From NCBI RefSeq assembly GCF_965363235.1, contig NC_134844.1, positions 71,851,497 to 71,915,496 on the forward strand: 64,000 nt of DNA. Direction: 5' to 3'. Under the pieces are notes generated by a model, which did not search any database, had not been told where the DNA came from, and saw only the letters and a list, made by a program, of their open reading frames with translations. Position 1 is the stretch's first letter. Every line of letters begins with the position of its first letter. A program made the position numbers and the translations under genes. Below are positions 60,886 through 64,000 of the stretch, in pieces. This stretch comes from Mytilus galloprovincialis. Lineage: Eukaryota > Mollusca > Bivalvia > Mytilida > Mytilidae.

Positions 60886-61595
60886 AAAAGGATCTCCAGT
60901 TATTCTAAAGCATTTAAAATCAAAATTATAAAACAGTATTAAAGGTTCAATCACATTAAAACTAGCAAAATGATAAACAAGATAAAGTAATCTCCTCGAT
61001 CATTTAGAAAATATCAATTACCGGATATATATTATGTAAAGTTCTACAAAAATGTTTAAAACGCTTACTAGATTAAACACACAGTGTGATTATTATAATA
61101 AAGGCTTCCTGATGTTCTCGCTATGTGTCATTTATTTCAATAATGATAATGTACCTATACACAATGTTATTGCACTAAAATTCGTAATTCCACTTACTGG
61201 TCTTTCTTATAACATGAACAATAGTAGTTACTCTTTTATAGATACAACATATACATTTACATACATCATTTGTACATGTACATGGTCTTTATATATTTTG
61301 CAATGAATATCATTAAACAAATCTCTTTTCCAATTAATATACAGACCATTCTAAAAAGAAATCTATATTTTTATATAGCCTAATAAACAATGTTTTGCCA
61401 CTAGTCCTCTTTTCTATAATATTTTGTCAACTTTCTTTGAATTGATAAAATTTGACCACATCGTACTGTTTACGTCAAAAACAATGCATTTATCGCGAAT
61501 TAACGACAATCACATTGAAAAAACATCTATGTTTTTACGATAAAGGAAACCATGTTCAAAGAATAACATTGATGACATTTAATGTCTTAGATATC
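60886..61595 (-). other. Intergenic / 3' UTR side of the TRIM-like gene
   Basis: AT-rich. On the minus strand an AATAAA at about 61131-61136 is a possible poly(A) signal about 460 bp after the TRIM-like stop. Nothing else seen. Confidence 0.5.
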
Positions 61596-63299
61596 CTATA
61601 TTACTTTGTAAACTGCAGCATGCTGGTTGCTTTCATTGCATATTAATAATTCTCTCCTTTCTCTATTGAAATGTATAGCTTTAGGTTTAACTAGATTGTC
61701 TCCTTTTCTAAATAAGACAGTGCTATCGTTTCCGTCGCATGTTATAAGTATAACATTGCTAGATTTGCTACATGATACAAACACGTCAAGGTTGCTAGCT
61801 ACAGCTAAGCCACAAGGTTCAACGATAGATTTATCTTGATAGACCCACATTTCCTGACCTGCTAAATCCAGACAGTGAATAATGTTCTTTTTTCTGTTAG
61901 TATAGTATATCCTGTCTTTAAAGACGACAAGTTTCCGACCGTTTTCAGTATCTATCGGCAATGTTTTTAAGACTAAGCCTGATGTATCAAGGACGACTAT
62001 TCCAACCATTTCAACCATCACATACAATTTATAATCCCAGTAAGATATTCCAAAACACCCTAATGATACGAAAAATAACTTGGCAAATTGTTTAGTTGGA
62101 ATCTCCTTTTCGACCACACCGGTACTAAGCTTTATTATATCCAGCGTGTAAGTTCCAGAACCTCCATATGTTATAGCAATATGATCGGGATCTATCATTG
62201 TTAAATCATAAGGATATCCACGAACTTGAATGTATTTGTAATTTTTACCACATTCATAAGGTATCAATACTATGTTTTTATCCCAATGATCAGCAATAAG
62301 CATATTTCCGTTTTGTAACATGATACAACCGGTCACGGTCATCTTAAAGTTGGCTTTTTCTAATCTAAACTTATGTTTCAATTGGAATTCCTGTACGACA
62401 TTTACTAGTGGTAGAGAGATTTGGGTTTGGGCTTGATTTAATTTTGGTTCCTCAAATTGCAAATTGGCACTGTCTTCTTGAATTGATATGCTTCCAAGCT
62501 GACTAACATTGTTTAAAAATGACGAAATTTTATCATCTAGTGCAAGGTCTATTTCATATGATTTTCCAACATCACATATGATTTTTATGGTCTTAATCTC
62601 TTTTTCAACCACATTGCCAATATCACGCGTTCCTAGAAATATTTGTTCATCTGATGCAATTTTCTTCAGGTTTTCGACTTCCTTCTTTAACTTTTCTAAC
62701 TTATCGTCTGCTAAGATTAGTTGCTTTATTGTCTCTTCGTATGCAGTTTTACAACATTCAGATTTTGTTGAAAAGTCTTTTGTCAATTTCTGCTCTATGT
62801 CATCTAAACGTTTATTCAGTTTTTCACGCACTTCCTTAATGCATTTCTTAATATTTTCCTCTTGTTTATCGAATGCTTCAGCAGATGCCTTAATACCTTT
62901 GATATTTTGTTTACTATTATGTAGCGCTCCATTTATCGTATCTTCTAAGTCTGTAAGAGCAGTAGACTCTTTTATATTTACAACAGCTTCGGTTAGTGGA
63001 ATGACTTGAGAACAGGATTTATGTTGATCGATGCAGACGATACATATAGCGTTGTCGTGTGTAGGACAGTACAAATCGTAATTTTTCCCATGTTGCTCGC
63101 ATACTTGGCTTACCAACACATCCTTTATTTCTTGATAATCATCAATGGAAATAATTTTGTGGGTTCTGGTATTTTTGGTAGACCTATGAATTTTTTCGCA
63201 GTCCTCGCACAGTCCTTCTTCACAATTTGTACACCACTGTCTTGCATCTTTGATGGTATCCGCATAATGACATATACCACAAAGAATCGTGGAACTCAT
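61596..63299 (-). CDS. RING-less TRIM-like protein: two B-boxes, coiled coil, beta-propeller
   Basis: 567 residues in one coding exon. A B-box-1-like zinc site uses C7, C10, C23, C26, C31, C34, H38 and H47. B-box 2 uses C67-x2-H70-x7-C78-x2-H81-x4-C86-x2-C89-x3-H93-x2-C96, with C in place of the usual last H. A coiled coil follows (about 105-250, rich in KLEKLKKEVENLKK-type heptads). The C-terminal half (about 305-567) has repeated strands such as GNMLIADHWDKNIVLI, LYVMVEMVGIVVLD and LDVFVSCSKSSNVILI, typical of NHL/six-bladed propellers. No RING domain precedes the B-boxes, so it is not itself an obvious E3 ligase. It fits the TRIM56/TRIM71-like group that is expanded in mussels and often linked to immunity. 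The start is the first ATG after a good acceptor (TTTTTGTCTACAG, 63310), implying a 5' UTR exon upstream. Confidence 0.88.
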   Translation of the reverse strand: MSSTILCGICHYADTIKDARQWCTNCEEGLCEDCEKIHRSTKNTRTHKIISIDDYQEIKDVLVSQVCEQHGKNYDLYCPTHDNAICIVCIDQHKSCSQVIPLTEAVVNIKESTALTDLEDTINGALHNSKQNIKGIKASAEAFDKQEENIKKCIKEVREKLNKRLDDIEQKLTKDFSTKSECCKTAYEETIKQLILADDKLEKLKKEVENLKKIASDEQIFLGTRDIGNVVEKEIKTIKIICDVGKSYEIDLALDDKISSFLNNVSQLGSISIQEDSANLQFEEPKLNQAQTQISLPLVNVVQEFQLKHKFRLEKANFKMTVTGCIMLQNGNMLIADHWDKNIVLIPYECGKNYKYIQVRGYPYDLTMIDPDHIAITYGGSGTYTLDIIKLSTGVVEKEIPTKQFAKLFFVSLGCFGISYWDYKLYVMVEMVGIVVLDTSGLVLKTLPIDTENGRKLVVFKDRIYYTNRKKNIIHCLDLAGQEMWVYQDKSIVEPCGLAVASNLDVFVSCSKSSNVILITCDGNDSTVLFRKGDNLVKPKAIHFNRERRELLICNESNQHAAVYKVI

Positions 63300-63309
63300 G
63301 TTGCAGTTT

Positions 63310-64000
63310 CTGTAGACAAAAAGTATACATCTTAGATCATATTGGAAAAAAATACATTAAAGTTGACACCTGTCGTATTTGACAAAATAAGATAATGAAA
63401 ATAAACACTTTTAATTTATTGCGATCGACGTTTTATCTCATCAGGAGCGTTCAAAAACTTAATGTGAAAACCACAAACATATATAAAACTGAAATGTGAA
63501 AAGCTATCTGATCTAACGACATTACATGTCTCTTAAACAGCATAGTTAAAACTCCTGTAATTCAATTTCACCTAAAGAAGTTTTATAATTATCTTATTTA
63601 TAACGTCTGACCCAATGTACTAGACCCAAAAGGTTAATTGATAGAGTAAAGTATATAATGTGGACAATCACAAACACGTAATGTTTACCAATGAAAACAT
63701 TAGCCGTAAATTGAAAACAATGAAATAAAACCAACCAACCCAGGCCCCCGTATCTCGATTGTAATACAAATTAAATGTTGACTAAGTATTCGGTATAATG
63801 GTCAAATATTCATATAGATAATTTAACCACACACATATTACTCTTCGCATATAATTTATTTATTACCGCAGATTATACATTGATGTAATCAATGTAATGT
63901 AATCATGCAAATTTATTCTATTCGTTTAAAAATAATAACCTGAAAGGGTTGATATTGCCTAGGTTGAACGGAATGTTGGTTGTCTTTAAGATTGCTCCTG
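63310..64000. other. Upstream of the TRIM-like gene; no gene seen
   Basis: Probably the 5' UTR intron of the TRIM-like gene. It contains a perfect 9-bp-arm palindrome TACATTGAT-GTA-ATCAATGTA (63876-63896). Nothing else recognised. Confidence 0.5.

Noticed and set aside
62509-63009. 166-residue plus-strand frame
   Set aside because: It is antisense to the coiled-coil region of the TRIM-like gene and shows no protein features of its own.

Overview
The window looks like nuclear DNA of a bivalve, most likely a marine mussel (Mytilus or a close relative). The sequence is AT-rich, the genes are intron-split, and several dispersed repeats of the kind abundant in mussel genomes are present, such as the family ending in ...CACTCATACCACATCTT and the short element starting CAGTGGCGGATCCAG. 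The B-box/propeller gene at the right end belongs to a family that is strongly expanded in bivalves. The species call is inference; no search was possible.

Positions 1-33543 are a head-to-tail array of a 1180-1181 bp unit. Each unit carries one U2 spliceosomal snRNA gene on the minus strand. Twenty-nine copies are visible. The window opens inside the array, and a 100-N placeholder gap (17471-17570) interrupts it, so the true number is larger. The copies keep the U2 5' end, the branch-site pairing element GUAGUA, the Sm site and stem-loop IV, with a PSE-like promoter element about 45-57 bp upstream and a GC-rich hairpin just after the 3' end. The units are almost identical, which indicates strong homogenisation. 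Single-base indels cluster on the left of the gap and look like consensus errors. Each unit also holds a second conserved block (about 135-275 in unit 1) with a TATA-like motif, strong foldback potential and, on the minus strand, an ATG followed by a perfect 5' splice site; nothing else in the unit explains this block.

From 33544 to 37326 lies non-coding DNA with mussel repeats. From 37333 to 54623 on the plus strand is a complete gene for protein phosphatase 1 regulatory subunit 7 (PPP1R7/SDS22), with eight coding exons, all GT-AG, giving a 317-residue LRR protein. Its introns are packed with non-autonomous DNA transposons (some with target-site duplications and one nested insertion), long foldback palindromes and microsatellites.

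From 54624 to 61595 is repeat-rich intergenic DNA: a tandem repeat of about 150 bp, a large foldback, a TIR element and an element with hairpins at both ends. From 61596 to 63299 on the minus strand is a single coding exon for a RING-less TRIM-like protein (two B-boxes, coiled coil, beta-propeller). The rest of the window has no gene that I can support.

The U2 array supplies RNA to the spliceosome. PPP1R7 acts with protein phosphatase 1, and the TRIM-like protein is probably a ubiquitin-pathway or immune adaptor. I see no functional link among the three beyond adjacency.
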